Below, piece by piece: positions 1 through 8,389 of a stretch of DNA of 64,000 bases. The stretch is taken from positions 3,076,501-3,140,500 of the forward strand of contig NZ_CP009122.1 in the NCBI RefSeq assembly GCF_000803645.1. Direction: 5' to 3'. The stretch comes from Sphingopyxis fribergensis (lineage in GTDB: Bacteria; Pseudomonadota; Alphaproteobacteria; Sphingomonadales; Sphingomonadaceae). Each line of letters starts with the position of its first letter. The stretch's first letter is position 1. Both the position numbers and the translations under genes were made by a program. Under the pieces are notes generated by a model that did no database searches, had not been told where the DNA came from, and worked only from the letters and a program-made list of their open reading frames with translations.

Positions 1-31
1 CCATGTCGAAATACTTCAGCGCAGAGGCTGG

Positions 32-682
32 ATGACGGACATGCCGCCCGCGATCCGGTCCAGAATTATGGACAGTGGCCGCACGATGTCCGTGAATCGT
101 GGGCAGAGGATTTTCGCATATGGCGATCCCCCCGGCGGCATTTATGGCATATTGTCTGGCGGCATAGGCATGGAGGCGTGCTCGGGTTACCATTCTGTGC
201 GCCTTGGCCACATCATGAGAGAGGGCGATTGGTTCGGCCATGGGCCAGCATTGGAGCGCGGCGTTCGCAGCCTTGGCTGCCGTGCCGTCGAGGACTCCCT
301 ACTTTGGACTGTGCCACTCCCGGCTTTAATCACGCTGATGCAGGATGACCCTGAAACGTCGCGCTTCGTCGGCGAACTCGCCAGCGCGAACGCCCGCATC
401 CTGACCTATATTGCCTGCGACCTACTCATCCCCTCTGCTCCGCGTAGAATGGCAGCCGTTCTTCTCCGCGTGACGGGGGCTCTCGAAGGCGTAAGGCCCT
501 CCGATCCCGAAGGTTATCTTCTTACCCAGTCAGAACTTGGTGAGATGGCCAATGTGTCGCGCCATCATGTCAATCGCGTCCTTGGGCAGTTCATGGAAAA
601 GGGCTGGGTGACGAAGAGCTATAACCGGTTGCGATTGCTTGATATCCCCTCGTTGGCTGATTTTGCTTTCCATGATGAGTAA
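32..682 (+). CDS. Crp/Fnr family transcriptional regulator (5' end possibly outside window)
   Basis: This is a cytoplasmic DNA-binding regulator of the Crp/Fnr superfamily. Residues about 15-115 form the cyclic-nucleotide-binding-like beta-barrel ('GQRIFAYGDPPGG', 'REGDWFGHGP'). Residues about 135-210 form the Crp-type winged helix, with the recognition helix in 'LTQSELGEMANVSRHHVNRV'. No Fnr cysteine cluster is seen near the N-terminus, so oxygen sensing through an iron-sulfur cluster is unlikely. The frame stays open upstream to the window edge, so the true start could lie before base 1. The ligand and targets cannot be read from sequence. Confidence 0.85.
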   Translation: MTDMPPAIRSRIMDSGRTMSVNRGQRIFAYGDPPGGIYGILSGGIGMEACSGYHSVRLGHIMREGDWFGHGPALERGVRSLGCRAVEDSLLWTVPLPALITLMQDDPETSRFVGELASANARILTYIACDLLIPSAPRRMAAVLLRVTGALEGVRPSDPEGYLLTQSELGEMANVSRHHVNRVLGQFMEKGWVTKSYNRLRLLDIPSLADFAFHDE

Positions 683-795
683 TGTGACCATTCGCGCTCA
701 TCTGCGGGGGGCCAAAATGACCGCGCTTCTCAGCCAGGGAAACTGGCCTGGACGCTTGCCATGGTCGCAGGCGCAGGTTCGAAAACGACGGCAGA

Positions 796-1550
796 CTAGC
801 TTGGCAGCTTCGCTTCGAACGCCTCGATCCGGATAATTCCCAGCCGGGGATATTCGAGATCCATTATCGTGTAGCAGACCAGAGCCATAAGCGAGGTGAA
901 GGCGACGACGTGGAGCCAACTTCGGCCTTTACCGGTTCCTTGCGAATATCCGGTCAACACCGACGCGATGATCACGCCAATGCCGATCACGATGAAAACC
1001 ATGTCGGGCATGTGCGTGGTGAGCGCCATCGCGCGAACGGTCGCCAAATCAAATAGCCGATTGAGTGCGGGGAGCAGCAGCATGTTGACGCCTGGAGACG
1101 CGTCTGGCCGCGACGCGGCTTCGACAGCGTGAGACCAAAGCTCGCGCTGCAGCGCCTGGGTCGCCGCAAAGCGTTTACGAAAAGCCGACTCATCGCCTGC
1201 GACTTCATGGCTTGCGCGCCGCGACGCCTGATACCGGTCCATCGCCAAGTTCAGGCCCGGTCGCAGGTCCTGTGGCGCCAGCGAAATGGAAAGGCGCACT
1301 GTTCCGGTTGCGTTCGCCTCCTCGACGATGAGCGCCCGGCGTTCTTCGAACTGCTTGGCCGCGGATGAGAAGGACAGTGCCAACAACAGGCCCAGAAGCG
1401 CGTAAACCGCGGTTTCGATCAGACCCGTTGTCGGAATGTCGCCGCTATTCCCCCCTGCCGAATACGTCTTCCCAGTTCGACGCAACCGAGGAGCGCGAAA
1501 AAGAACCCTGGCAACGTAAGGAAGGGAACCGAAAGGAGCGCAGCGATCAT
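796..1550 (-). pseudogene. DUF4239 (bestrophin-like) membrane protein gene, split by a one-base frameshift
   Basis: The long part (796-1485 frame, 229 codons) carries the DUF4239 signature: a membrane helix 'ETAVYALLGLLLALSFS', then 'ERRALIVEEANATGT', and two C-terminal helices ('MVFIVIGIGVIIASVLTGY', 'WLHVVAFTSLMALVCYTIM'). The usual first helix is missing from that frame. It is found in another frame starting at an ATG at 1550 ('IAALLSVPFLTLPGFFFALL', then 'CVELGRRIRQ'), behind a GAGGTG ribosome-binding site. The two frames meet at a run of six C (1450-1455, six G on the coding strand). A seventh base would join them. This is either a genuine pseudogene, a homopolymer sequencing error or a slippage site. 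Function of the family is unknown. Confidence 0.7.
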
Positions 1551-1627
1551 CTACACCTCATGATGGTTCGAAGACCAAATGCGGCATGAGCGAAAATCGA
1601 AGCATCGCCCGAGCCCCCGAATGGAGA

Positions 1628-1984
1628 TCAATTGGCGATAATCCGCGCGGTGCGTCCCGCAACGACGCCTGTCACGACCGCACCCCGCCGTTGCTCGCGG
1701 TATCGGATCTCTTCACAATCGACCGGATAATCACCATAGGATCGCGCGCTCACGCACTCCTCATAATTGTCATCGACGCGCTTGTTGGCAACTGCACCAG
1801 CTACACCCGTTGCCAACGCGCCCGTCACCACCCCGATCCGCCGCGCATCACGGCGCTTTTCCCAATAATTTTCATGATAGCCGCCACCATGATGCCGCCG
1901 CTCGCGTGCATCGGCGGTTACGACCAGTCCCGTCAGCATGACGAGAGCGACGGCGCCAACCGCGCGAAGTGGGGACATGCTCAC
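1628..1984 (-). CDS. Small exported glycine-zipper-like protein
   Basis: Unrecognised exported protein of 118 residues. It has an N-terminal hydrophobic signal ('AVGAVALVMLTGLVVTADA') and a His/Arg-rich segment. The glycine-rich stretch 'IGVVTGALATGVAGAVANK' resembles the glycine zippers of small outer-membrane or periplasmic proteins, and two cysteines follow. A GTG start at 1984 overlaps the stop of the upstream gene (GTGA), so it is probably translationally coupled as the last gene of the amidohydrolase-porin run. An internal ATG at 1978 is an alternative start. Confidence 0.6.
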   Translation of the reverse strand: MSMSPLRAVGAVALVMLTGLVVTADARERRHHGGGYHENYWEKRRDARRIGVVTGALATGVAGAVANKRVDDNYEECVSARSYGDYPVDCEEIRYREQRRGAVVTGVVAGRTARIIAN

Positions 1985-2358
1985 AGTTTTGTGGCCGCAT
2001 CTGAGAGGCGGAGTCCGGCGTCGCTCGCCGAGCAGAGCGTGGCAAGTTTGACGACCGTGTCAGCCATCCAGCTCTTTGTCAGCGGGCGCGCCGCCGGATT
2101 AACACCGTCGCGCCCCGATAGAAAACCGTGAACCCATAACATGGTGCTCGCGAGGTCATCCTGCGCGGCATTGGCAAGCGCCTTTTGAGCCGCGGTAGCC
2201 TTTGCATCGGGCTGGGCCACCTTGATCGCTGCCATATACTGGCCGCATGTCACGTCGAGAAGGTCGGCCTCGGCGCTAGCGGGCGTTGCCCCATTCGCGG
2301 CCGGATGAAAAATCATGATCAGGGCGGCCGCGCCAGCGGCAGGAAATGAACGTCGCAT
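1981..2358 (-). CDS. HdeA/HdeB-like periplasmic protein
   Basis: A secreted protein of about 125 residues. It has a signal peptide ('FPAAGAAALIMIFHPAANG') and a mature part with exactly two cysteines ('DVTCGQYMAA' and 'KLATLCSAS') spaced as in the HdeA/HdeB acid-stress chaperone fold. The 'WVHGFLSGRDG' middle segment is also typical of HdeA-like alphaproteobacterial proteins. The ATG at 2358 has AAGGAA 7 bases upstream and is preferred over the TTG just before it. The gene lies 21 bases after the porin and overlaps the next gene by 4 bases, so an operon is likely. Whether it is an acid chaperone here is inferred only. Confidence 0.6.
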   Translation of the reverse strand: MRRSFPAAGAAALIMIFHPAANGATPASAEADLLDVTCGQYMAAIKVAQPDAKATAAQKALANAAQDDLASTMLWVHGFLSGRDGVNPAARPLTKSWMADTVVKLATLCSASDAGLRLSDAATKL

Positions 2359-2379
2359 CAAAAATTCCTTTTAGGAAAG

Positions 2380-3537
2380 TTAGAAACCGGCTTTTAAACG
2401 AAGTGAGGAAACGACAGCGGTGCGTCGGTCGGGCACAGCGCCATCGATGACCTGAACGTCGGCGGTTAGTCGAAACGGCTTGCCAATCTGGACAGTATAA
2501 AAGGCTTCGAGTCCCTGCTCGTCGCGGATACGCGCGATCGGAGCGGCGGCATCAATGATCAGATTGCTGAAGCTTTGGCGGAAATAAGCGAAGCCGAAGC
2601 GGTCGTCGGGGCGCGATAGCCAGGGTTGACCACCAACTCCCAGATGCATGCTCCAGTCGAGCGGTGTCGGATTTCCGTCGGACAGCCCAACCTGTCCGAA
2701 TACACCCCAACCGCGCCCCTTCGCTGTCGGGTTCATCCACAGAAACTGCTGAAAGGCGTATGTGACGTTCCATGCCCCCTTGTTCGTGCCGGTCACGCGG
2801 GTTTCAGGCGGCAACACCAACTCGGGGAGATCGTTCAAATCGAAGCCGGTTTTGGTATTCACCGACGCTTTGAAATTCTGATAGCCGGGTTTGCCGCCTA
2901 TCGTCACCGGTACCATTGCCGACGCCAGGAAGGACGTGCCGCTGCCGAACGGATCTTCGAATCCCGTTTTGTTCGTCTGGTTTGCGGGGTCGTAGACCCA
3001 CAAGCCGAACACCGCCGATTTTGTCGGGATCGACAGCATCGCGCCCAGAAGCGATGGTGGCACAAGCCCGCTCGGCGGAGCGGCGAGCGCAATGTTCTGA
3101 AATCCGTCAAGTCCGCCGCCACCGACGATCGGAGTCTTCGCCACAAGATCGAACAAGTTGATCTTGCCGATATTGAGTGACGCCGATTCGCCTATTTTCA
3201 CGGTAGCATGCATCGACAAGTCGAAATCCTCGCCGCCGTTGCTCGGAAACATGAGCGCGGTGTTCAAGGGCAGCACGCTGCCGTCGCCTATATCATTCAC
3301 ATTGTTCCCGAAGACGAATTCCGGGTGGAGGTTGATGGTAATCCGGTCGTTGATCGGCGCCGCGATGCTGACATCGAGACGTCCCCCCAGTTGCGGGTCG
3401 CTATTGCCGTCGCCAGCAATCTTGGCGCCCGTGAAAATCGTTGCCGATCCGCTCACTGAGGGTGCCTCTGCGAATGCTGTCCCCGGCGAAACGACACAGA
3501 ACAGAACGGCTATTGTTCGCAAATTGGGACGGGGCAT
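2380..3537 (-). CDS. OprB-like carbohydrate-selective porin
   Basis: Predicted outer-membrane beta-barrel porin of 385 residues. It has a signal peptide ('TIAVLFCVVSPGTAFA'), alternating amphipathic strands, motifs of the OprB group such as 'SLNIGKINLFDL' and 'GWGVFGQVGLSDGNP', and a C-terminal phenylalanine ('LRLKAGF') as required for barrel assembly. The start at 3537 is chosen because AGGAGG sits 8 bases upstream. An upstream in-frame start at 3567 would add ten residues. It follows the amidohydrolase by about 90 bases on the same strand, so it may admit the substrate of that enzyme. Substrate specificity is unknown. Confidence 0.75.
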   Translation of the reverse strand: MPRPNLRTIAVLFCVVSPGTAFAEAPSVSGSATIFTGAKIAGDGNSDPQLGGRLDVSIAAPINDRITINLHPEFVFGNNVNDIGDGSVLPLNTALMFPSNGGEDFDLSMHATVKIGESASLNIGKINLFDLVAKTPIVGGGGLDGFQNIALAAPPSGLVPPSLLGAMLSIPTKSAVFGLWVYDPANQTNKTGFEDPFGSGTSFLASAMVPVTIGGKPGYQNFKASVNTKTGFDLNDLPELVLPPETRVTGTNKGAWNVTYAFQQFLWMNPTAKGRGWGVFGQVGLSDGNPTPLDWSMHLGVGGQPWLSRPDDRFGFAYFRQSFSNLIIDAAAPIARIRDEQGLEAFYTVQIGKPFRLTADVQVIDGAVPDRRTAVVSSLRLKAGF

Positions 3538-3626
3538 CGCTTTGCCTCCTGCAAAGAAGTTGTCCAAGCTCCGCCTTGGCCCGAAAGCGCAGTGCCCGGA
3601 GCAGATGGCCTTGTGGGACGGGCCCG

Positions 3627-5348
3627 TCAGGGCTGGCTGTAGATGGTTTTGCCGTCCTTCAGCGTTTCGATGACCTTGATGTCTTTAATGGCTTCCGGTG
3701 CAACTTTGGTGGGGTCGGCGGAGAGGATCACCAGGTCGGCTCGCTTGCCGACAGCAATCGATCCCTTGGACGCTTCTTCGCGGTACTGGTACGCCGCGTT
3801 GATCGTGATGGCCTGCAGCGCCTGATAGGCGGTGATCCGCTGATCGGCTCCCAGAGTCCCGCCAGACCGCAATTGCCGGTTTACGGCCGTCCACACCGTC
3901 ATCAACTGGTCGATGGGGACGACAAAGGCATCGGTATGATTGGTTGGACGGAGACCGGCATCGATCGCGGCCTTCATGGGACTGATGAAGCTCGACTGCT
4001 TCGGGCCGCGATTGGCGACATGGGTATCGCCAAAAAAGAATGTGTGATCCGTGAACAGCGACGGGATGATCTTCATCTTCGCAAACGCAGCGATCTGATC
4101 AGGCCGAATGAACTGGCAGTGGATGCAGGTGGTACGCCGATCTTTGGCGATATCGGCTCCGGCCATCTCCTGATGGGTCGCGATGATGAAATCGATCGCC
4201 GCATCCCCGTTCCCGTGCATCAGAACTTGCAGATCATTATCGTAGCACGTCTTCACCATTGCCCCGATGGCATCGAGGGGAATACTGGGTTCGCCTTTCC
4301 AGTCCTTCTCGCCGCCCGGACCACCGGTCAGATAGGGCGTTGTGAACCAGGCCGTCTTGCCTTGCGGCGAGCCATCCACCGTGACCTTGCACCCACCGAT
4401 CTTCAATCGCTGGTTATACTTTCCGAATGTCGACGGCGGATTGGATTTCAATATGGATTCAAGATCGACGATAAAGGGGTAGGCAATGACATCAATAATA
4501 AGCCCGTCGTTGGACGCGACCCGCTGGAGTTGCTGCAGCATGGGCTGAGTGGTGGCGCCTTCCTGAGCGGTCGTGACGCCCGCTGCGGCATAAAGAAGCT
4601 GCCCTGACCGGGCGGCCGCCATTTCCTGCTCCTCATTGGGCGACGGAAGCTTGGCATGCATGGGCAGATAGCCCGCTTCCATTACCAGCCCCTGCAATTC
4701 CTGCGTGCCTGGCCGACGCAGAATGACCCCGCCTGCAGGCGTCGGCATTCCATCCTTGTAGCCATAGAGTTCCATGGCCTTGGAGTTGATGACGGCGCCG
4801 TGCATGGAGACGTGAATCACGCCAACAGGATTGTCCGGAAACGCCTTGTCGAGGATCTCGCGCGACAGCACTTGCCCTTTAGGCATCAAGTTTTCGTCAT
4901 AGCCCCATCCGAGCAGCAGCTCCCCCGGCTTCAAGCTCTTGGCGGCGGCGCCCTCTTGCAGTGCCGCGACAATCTCGTCTGGATTGGAAGCCGGGCCGAC
5001 CGGGGGGCCAGAAACATTCACACGATCGGCCAGCGCGAGTGAATCGATGAAATGGCTGTGGGGATCGATAAAACCGGGCAGCAATGCCTTTCCGCCTAGA
5101 TCCTTGACGACGGTATTGGTGCCCTTCCGCGCCATCGCCTCGGCGTCGCTGCCGGCAAAGACAATCTTGCCGCCGTCCACCACCACGGCTTCAACATAGG
5201 CGGGCTGATCGCCTTCCATCGTGAGAATCGGTCCGCCACGAATAATGGTGCTCGGTCCCGCCTCTTCTGTCGGAACACTAGCGCATCCAGCGAGGGCTAC
5301 CGCAGAAGCAAGAAACATCGAACGAAAAGCAGTATGGACCCGGAACAT
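3627..5348 (-). CDS. Amidohydrolase of the YtcJ type, predicted lipoprotein
   Basis: Metal-dependent amidohydrolase (amidohydrolase_3/YtcJ group), about 573 residues. A lipobox 'ALAGC' near residue 22 suggests membrane anchoring on the periplasmic side. Metal-binding signatures of the TIM-barrel superfamily are visible: 'GFIDPHSHF' (HxH), 'VLMHGNGDAA', 'CIHCQFI' and the C-terminal 'TNHTDAF' aspartate. The start at 5348 has a strong GGGGGAGG site. A start at 5453 would place 35 unlikely residues before the signal. It heads the run amidohydrolase, porin, HdeA-like, glycine-zipper protein. The substrate is unknown; the family acts on amides, formamides and cyclic imides. Confidence 0.85.
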   Translation of the reverse strand: MFRVHTAFRSMFLASAVALAGCASVPTEEAGPSTIIRGGPILTMEGDQPAYVEAVVVDGGKIVFAGSDAEAMARKGTNTVVKDLGGKALLPGFIDPHSHFIDSLALADRVNVSGPPVGPASNPDEIVAALQEGAAAKSLKPGELLLGWGYDENLMPKGQVLSREILDKAFPDNPVGVIHVSMHGAVINSKAMELYGYKDGMPTPAGGVILRRPGTQELQGLVMEAGYLPMHAKLPSPNEEQEMAAARSGQLLYAAAGVTTAQEGATTQPMLQQLQRVASNDGLIIDVIAYPFIVDLESILKSNPPSTFGKYNQRLKIGGCKVTVDGSPQGKTAWFTTPYLTGGPGGEKDWKGEPSIPLDAIGAMVKTCYDNDLQVLMHGNGDAAIDFIIATHQEMAGADIAKDRRTTCIHCQFIRPDQIAAFAKMKIIPSLFTDHTFFFGDTHVANRGPKQSSFISPMKAAIDAGLRPTNHTDAFVVPIDQLMTVWTAVNRQLRSGGTLGADQRITAYQALQAITINAAYQYREEASKGSIAVGKRADLVILSADPTKVAPEAIKDIKVIETLKDGKTIYSQP

Positions 5349-5507
5349 CGCAGCCTCCCCCATTAAACAGAAGCTGTCTTGCATATCGATGATGCAGAGA
5401 ATATCGCATTTCCAGCAAATGGCGGCTTCCAGCGATTTATAACATAAGTGCACCCGGGAAAGCGGGGATGACGGGATATGTCCTGGAAAGCGGCGGCCGC
5501 TTTCGGA

Positions 5508-6092
5508 CTATTCGGCGGCTACCGCAGCCGAGCTACCACTTTCCATGCGACGCAGCCGCGCCTGCCCGACGAAATGCACCACCGCAATGTGAACCGCAAA
5601 CAGCCCGAATTTCGACGCCAGCGGGAAAATGCCGATGAACATTGGCCACCACTGGGTGAAGAACAGCGCGACGATCAGATTGAGCCCCGCGCTCGCGAAC
5701 ATCAGCGCCGACCAGATCATGCCGAAACGGTCCATGACGTCGCCGACCAACGCCATCTGCGCGGGCGGGATATATCGGCTCAGCCAGCCCTTGCGCAGCA
5801 TCACCATGCCGACGATCAGATAGACCACCGTCGGCTTCGCCATCACGAAGCGCGGGTCGCCGGTGAGCAGGGTTGCGGCAGCGGTGAACAGCACCGACGC
5901 CAAGCTGATCCATTGCAGTGCCGCGACCTGATGCCCGCGCGCCAGCTCATAGCCGACCACCGCGACCGCGACGACGGTGCCCGCGATCACGGCGGGAACG
6001 ATCCCGGCGCCGGTGGCGAGCAGGATCGCAAAGACGATGATTCCCAAGGAATCGAAAAGCATCGGCCCCAAGGCATAGAGCAAGGTTCGCAT
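5508..6092 (-). CDS. YciB/IspZ-family inner-membrane protein
   Basis: Polytopic inner-membrane protein of 194 residues related to YciB (intracellular septation protein A, IspZ), an envelope-integrity and cell-division-linked family. Recognisable features are the N-terminal 'LYALGPMLFDSLGIIVFA', the conserved 'FVMAKPTVVYLIVGMVML' (family KPTxxY) and a late 'IVALFFTQWWPMF' helix; about five membrane helices are visible. Sphingomonads commonly hold a second divergent copy besides the one beside ftsY, and this appears to be such a copy because its neighbours are unrelated to division. It is transcribed on its own between the amidohydrolase and the efflux genes. Confidence 0.65.
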   Translation of the reverse strand: MRTLLYALGPMLFDSLGIIVFAILLATGAGIVPAVIAGTVVAVAVVGYELARGHQVAALQWISLASVLFTAAATLLTGDPRFVMAKPTVVYLIVGMVMLRKGWLSRYIPPAQMALVGDVMDRFGMIWSALMFASAGLNLIVALFFTQWWPMFIGIFPLASKFGLFAVHIAVVHFVGQARLRRMESGSSAAVAAE

Positions 6093-6221
6093 GACCTTTC
6101 CTTCCGCGCTGCGATGTTATCGACGTCAACATGGGCGCAGTTAGCGAGTCGGGTCAAGTCAAAATTGACATTGTTAACATTGACCGCGCCGGAACGCCGC
6201 CCGCACGCGTCGAACCGAGAC

Positions 6222-7331
6222 TTAGTCGCGCAGCCGCACCGTCGCCGTCACCGACAGGCCCGGCCGCAGCTGCTTCAGCGCCGCCTGCCCCGGGTCAAGA
6301 TGGATGCGCACCCCAACGCGCTGGACGATCTTGGTGAAATTGCCCGATCCAGGCTCGAACGGCAGCAGGGTGAACTCGCTCGCCGATCCCGGCGCCAGGC
6401 TTTCGATCGTTCCGGTTACCGTGTCGCCGAGCGCGTCGACATAGACGTCGGCCTTTTGTCCGGGCCGCATCTCGCGCGTCTGCGTTTCCTTGAAATTGGC
6501 GACGACATAGATCGACCGCACCGGCACCACCGACAGCAGGCGCGAACCCGGCTGGACATAGTCGCCGACCTGGATGCGGCGGTTCCCCACGACACCATCG
6601 ATCGGCGCGATGACGAGCGTATGGCCGCGGTCGAGCTTTGCGAGCGCCAGCGCGGCGCGCGCCTTGGCGGCAGCGGCTTCGGCTGCCTGCACCCGCGCCG
6701 CAAGGATCGGCCCCTTTGCCTGCGTCACCGACGCCTCCTCGATGCTGGCCCCCAGGTCGGCGCGCGAACGCTGCGCTGCCGAGGCGGCACCGATCGCGGT
6801 CGAATCGACCTGTTCGGCGTCGCGTCGGGTGACGAAGCCATCGACGAGCAGCGCATTATAGCGGCGCCGGTCGGCCGACGCGCGCGCCGATTCGGCGTCG
6901 GCGGCGGCGATCTGCGTGTTGATCGAACGAATATGCGCGGCGGCAAGCTTCTGCTCAGCGCCAAGCGAGGCGAGCGTCGCGCGCGCGGTCGCGACCTGCG
7001 CATCGGCGTCGGCGACTGCTGCCTCCGCCGCGAGCAGGCGCGAGTCATAATCGCGCACGTCGATGCGGACGAGCGGATCGCCGGCCCTCACCGCCTGATT
7101 GTCGCGCACCAGCACCGCAGTGACGAGCCCGCCGACGCGCGGCGCGACCTCGCTGGCATCGGCTTGCAGATAGGCGTTGTCGGTCGACTCCACTGTGCGC
7201 GGCGCGAGCAGCCACCAAACACCGATGGCCGCAATCAAAAGCGCGATCGCGCCGACCTTCCAAGCCTTTTTCGGAATCGACATCGTGCGGCGAACCGGCG
7301 CTTCAGCCTCGATTGTCACCGGCGCGTTCAT
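6222..7331 (-). CDS. HlyD/EmrA-type membrane-fusion protein of a multidrug efflux pump
   Basis: Periplasmic adaptor protein (369 residues) that would link the inner-membrane MFS pump to an outer-membrane channel. It has a cytoplasmic N-terminus, one membrane helix ('VGAIALLIAAIGVWWLLAP', about 28-46), then the EmrA signature 'STDNAYLQADASEVAPRVGG', a long alanine-rich coiled coil (about 95-205) and the barrel segment 'VIAPIDGVVGNRRIQVGDYV'. Its ATG overlaps the stop of the thioesterase (ATGA), and that gene overlaps tetR in the same way, so the three are one translationally coupled transcript. The EmrB-like partner is divergently transcribed at 8390. Confidence 0.9.
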   Translation of the reverse strand: MNAPVTIEAEAPVRRTMSIPKKAWKVGAIALLIAAIGVWWLLAPRTVESTDNAYLQADASEVAPRVGGLVTAVLVRDNQAVRAGDPLVRIDVRDYDSRLLAAEAAVADADAQVATARATLASLGAEQKLAAAHIRSINTQIAAADAESARASADRRRYNALLVDGFVTRRDAEQVDSTAIGAASAAQRSRADLGASIEEASVTQAKGPILAARVQAAEAAAAKARAALALAKLDRGHTLVIAPIDGVVGNRRIQVGDYVQPGSRLLSVVPVRSIYVVANFKETQTREMRPGQKADVYVDALGDTVTGTIESLAPGSASEFTLLPFEPGSGNFTKIVQRVGVRIHLDPGQAALKQLRPGLSVTATVRLRD

Positions 7332-7744
7332 TGCTGGATCACCAGCAGCGTCGAGGTCGCGGTCGCGAGGATGCGCCCTTCCGCATCGGTCAGCTTCGCC
7401 TCGACATAGGCGACGCGGCGGCCGATCGAGATCACATGGCCCTCAGCACGGACCTTGCCCGTCTTGCCGGTCATCGCCTTGAGATACGAGGTCTTGAGCT
7501 CGAGCGTCGTCATCGCCTGATCGTCGGCAAGCTGGGTCACGACCGCGATTCCGCAGGCCGAATCGAGCAAAGTCGCGGCATAACCGCCATGGACGATACC
7601 CATCGGATTAAAATGCTCGGGTCCGGGTACGCCCTCGAACGCGGCCCAGCCCTCGCCGGCGTCGACAAGCTGGAACCCCAGCGTCTCGCCGATCGGAGGG
7701 CGTCCGCCAGTTGCTATCAGCCCCTGCACCTTCGCCAGCGTCAT
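7328..7744 (-). CDS. PaaI-type hotdog-fold thioesterase
   Basis: Small hotdog thioesterase of 138 residues that would hydrolyse acyl- or aryl-CoA thioesters in the cytoplasm. The family core 'HFNPMGIVHGGYAATLLDSA' carries the HGG loop and the aspartate used in catalysis, followed by 'LKTSYLKAMTGKTGKVRAEG'. The start at 7744 overlaps the tetR stop by 4 bases; a longer upstream frame only mirrors tetR. Lying between a TetR repressor and an efflux adaptor, it may help detoxify an aromatic or acyl compound that induces the pump. The substrate is unknown. Confidence 0.88.
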   Translation of the reverse strand: MTLAKVQGLIATGGRPPIGETLGFQLVDAGEGWAAFEGVPGPEHFNPMGIVHGGYAATLLDSACGIAVVTQLADDQAMTTLELKTSYLKAMTGKTGKVRAEGHVISIGRRVAYVEAKLTDAEGRILATATSTLLVIQQ

Positions 7745-8334
7745 TGCGCGGTCTCCAGTCCGTAACGCGCGACGATGCTCGCGTGCGTGTCGGCGAGCAT
7801 CGCATCGGACAGCGCCGGATCGCCGACCGCACGCGCAAGCGCGACGCCGCCGACCAGTTGCGCGAGCAAGGCGTACGATTCCGCCTGCGCGTCCGCAAAC
7901 CCAAGCTTCGCCAGCGGCGCCGCGAGGCGGCTCGCAATCCCTTCCACCCCCGCGCCGAACCGTTCGCGTGTCGCGGGTTGCGAGCGTGCGAAATCGCCCG
8001 ACAAAGTTGGCAGCGGGCAACCTCGGTCGCGGCTGTCGCGGTGCTTGGCCGAGAGGTAGAAATCGACATAGGCGCGCAACACGCTGCGCGGATCACCGTC
8101 GGTGTCGATCCGCTCGGTCCGTGCGCGCGCATCGGCGAACATCGCGCCGATCGCCTCATTCACCAGCGCGTCCTTCGACGGAAAATGGGCATAGAAGCCG
8201 CCGTGCGTCAGTCCGGCGCGCGCCATGATCCCCGACACCGCGACATTGTCGGGTCCCTTGGCGCGGATCTCCTTCGCCGCCTCTTTCAAAACGCGCTCGC
8301 GCGTCTCGGCTTTGTGGGTTTGTGAATAGCGCAC
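7741..8334 (-). CDS. TetR/AcrR family repressor of the efflux locus
   Basis: TetR-type repressor of 197 residues. The N-terminal helix-turn-helix is seen in 'VLKEAAKEIRAKGPDNVAVS' and 'AGLTHGGFYAHFPSKDALV' (about 15-60). The C-terminal part resembles the TetR_C domain found with YezE- and AcrR-like proteins and would bind the inducer. Translation probably starts at GTG 8334 behind AGGAGA. It is divergent from the MFS pump and separated from it by 55 bases holding a perfect palindrome (8347-8363), so it likely represses both transcripts. It is coupled by overlaps to the thioesterase and HlyD genes. Confidence 0.9.
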   Translation of the reverse strand: MRYSQTHKAETRERVLKEAAKEIRAKGPDNVAVSGIMARAGLTHGGFYAHFPSKDALVNEAIGAMFADARARTERIDTDGDPRSVLRAYVDFYLSAKHRDSRDRGCPLPTLSGDFARSQPATRERFGAGVEGIASRLAAPLAKLGFADAQAESYALLAQLVGGVALARAVGDPALSDAMLADTHASIVARYGLETAQ

Positions 8335-8346
8335 TTGCGTCTCCTT

Positions 8347-8363
8347 TTATATGACGCATATAA
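8347..8363. promoter_or_regulatory. Palindromic operator between tetR and the MFS pump
   Basis: TTATATG-ACG-CATATAA is a perfect inverted repeat with 7-base arms. It is AT-rich inside a GC-rich genome and sits in the only 55 bases between the two divergent starts. This is the usual place and form of a TetR-family operator. Binding is inferred, not shown. Confidence 0.7.
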
Positions 8364-8389
8364 TATAAAGACGACAGGACACAAGACCC

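Noticed and set aside
6165..6185. AT-rich stretch with the palindrome TGTTAACA (6172-6179) between the HlyD and YciB-like genes
   Set aside because: The symmetry does not extend beyond 8 bases and no regulator can be linked to it, so it was not listed as an operator.
5478..7409. A 643-codon plus-strand frame across the YciB-like and HlyD genes
   Set aside because: It spans two well supported minus-strand genes and their gap; no start signal or domain.
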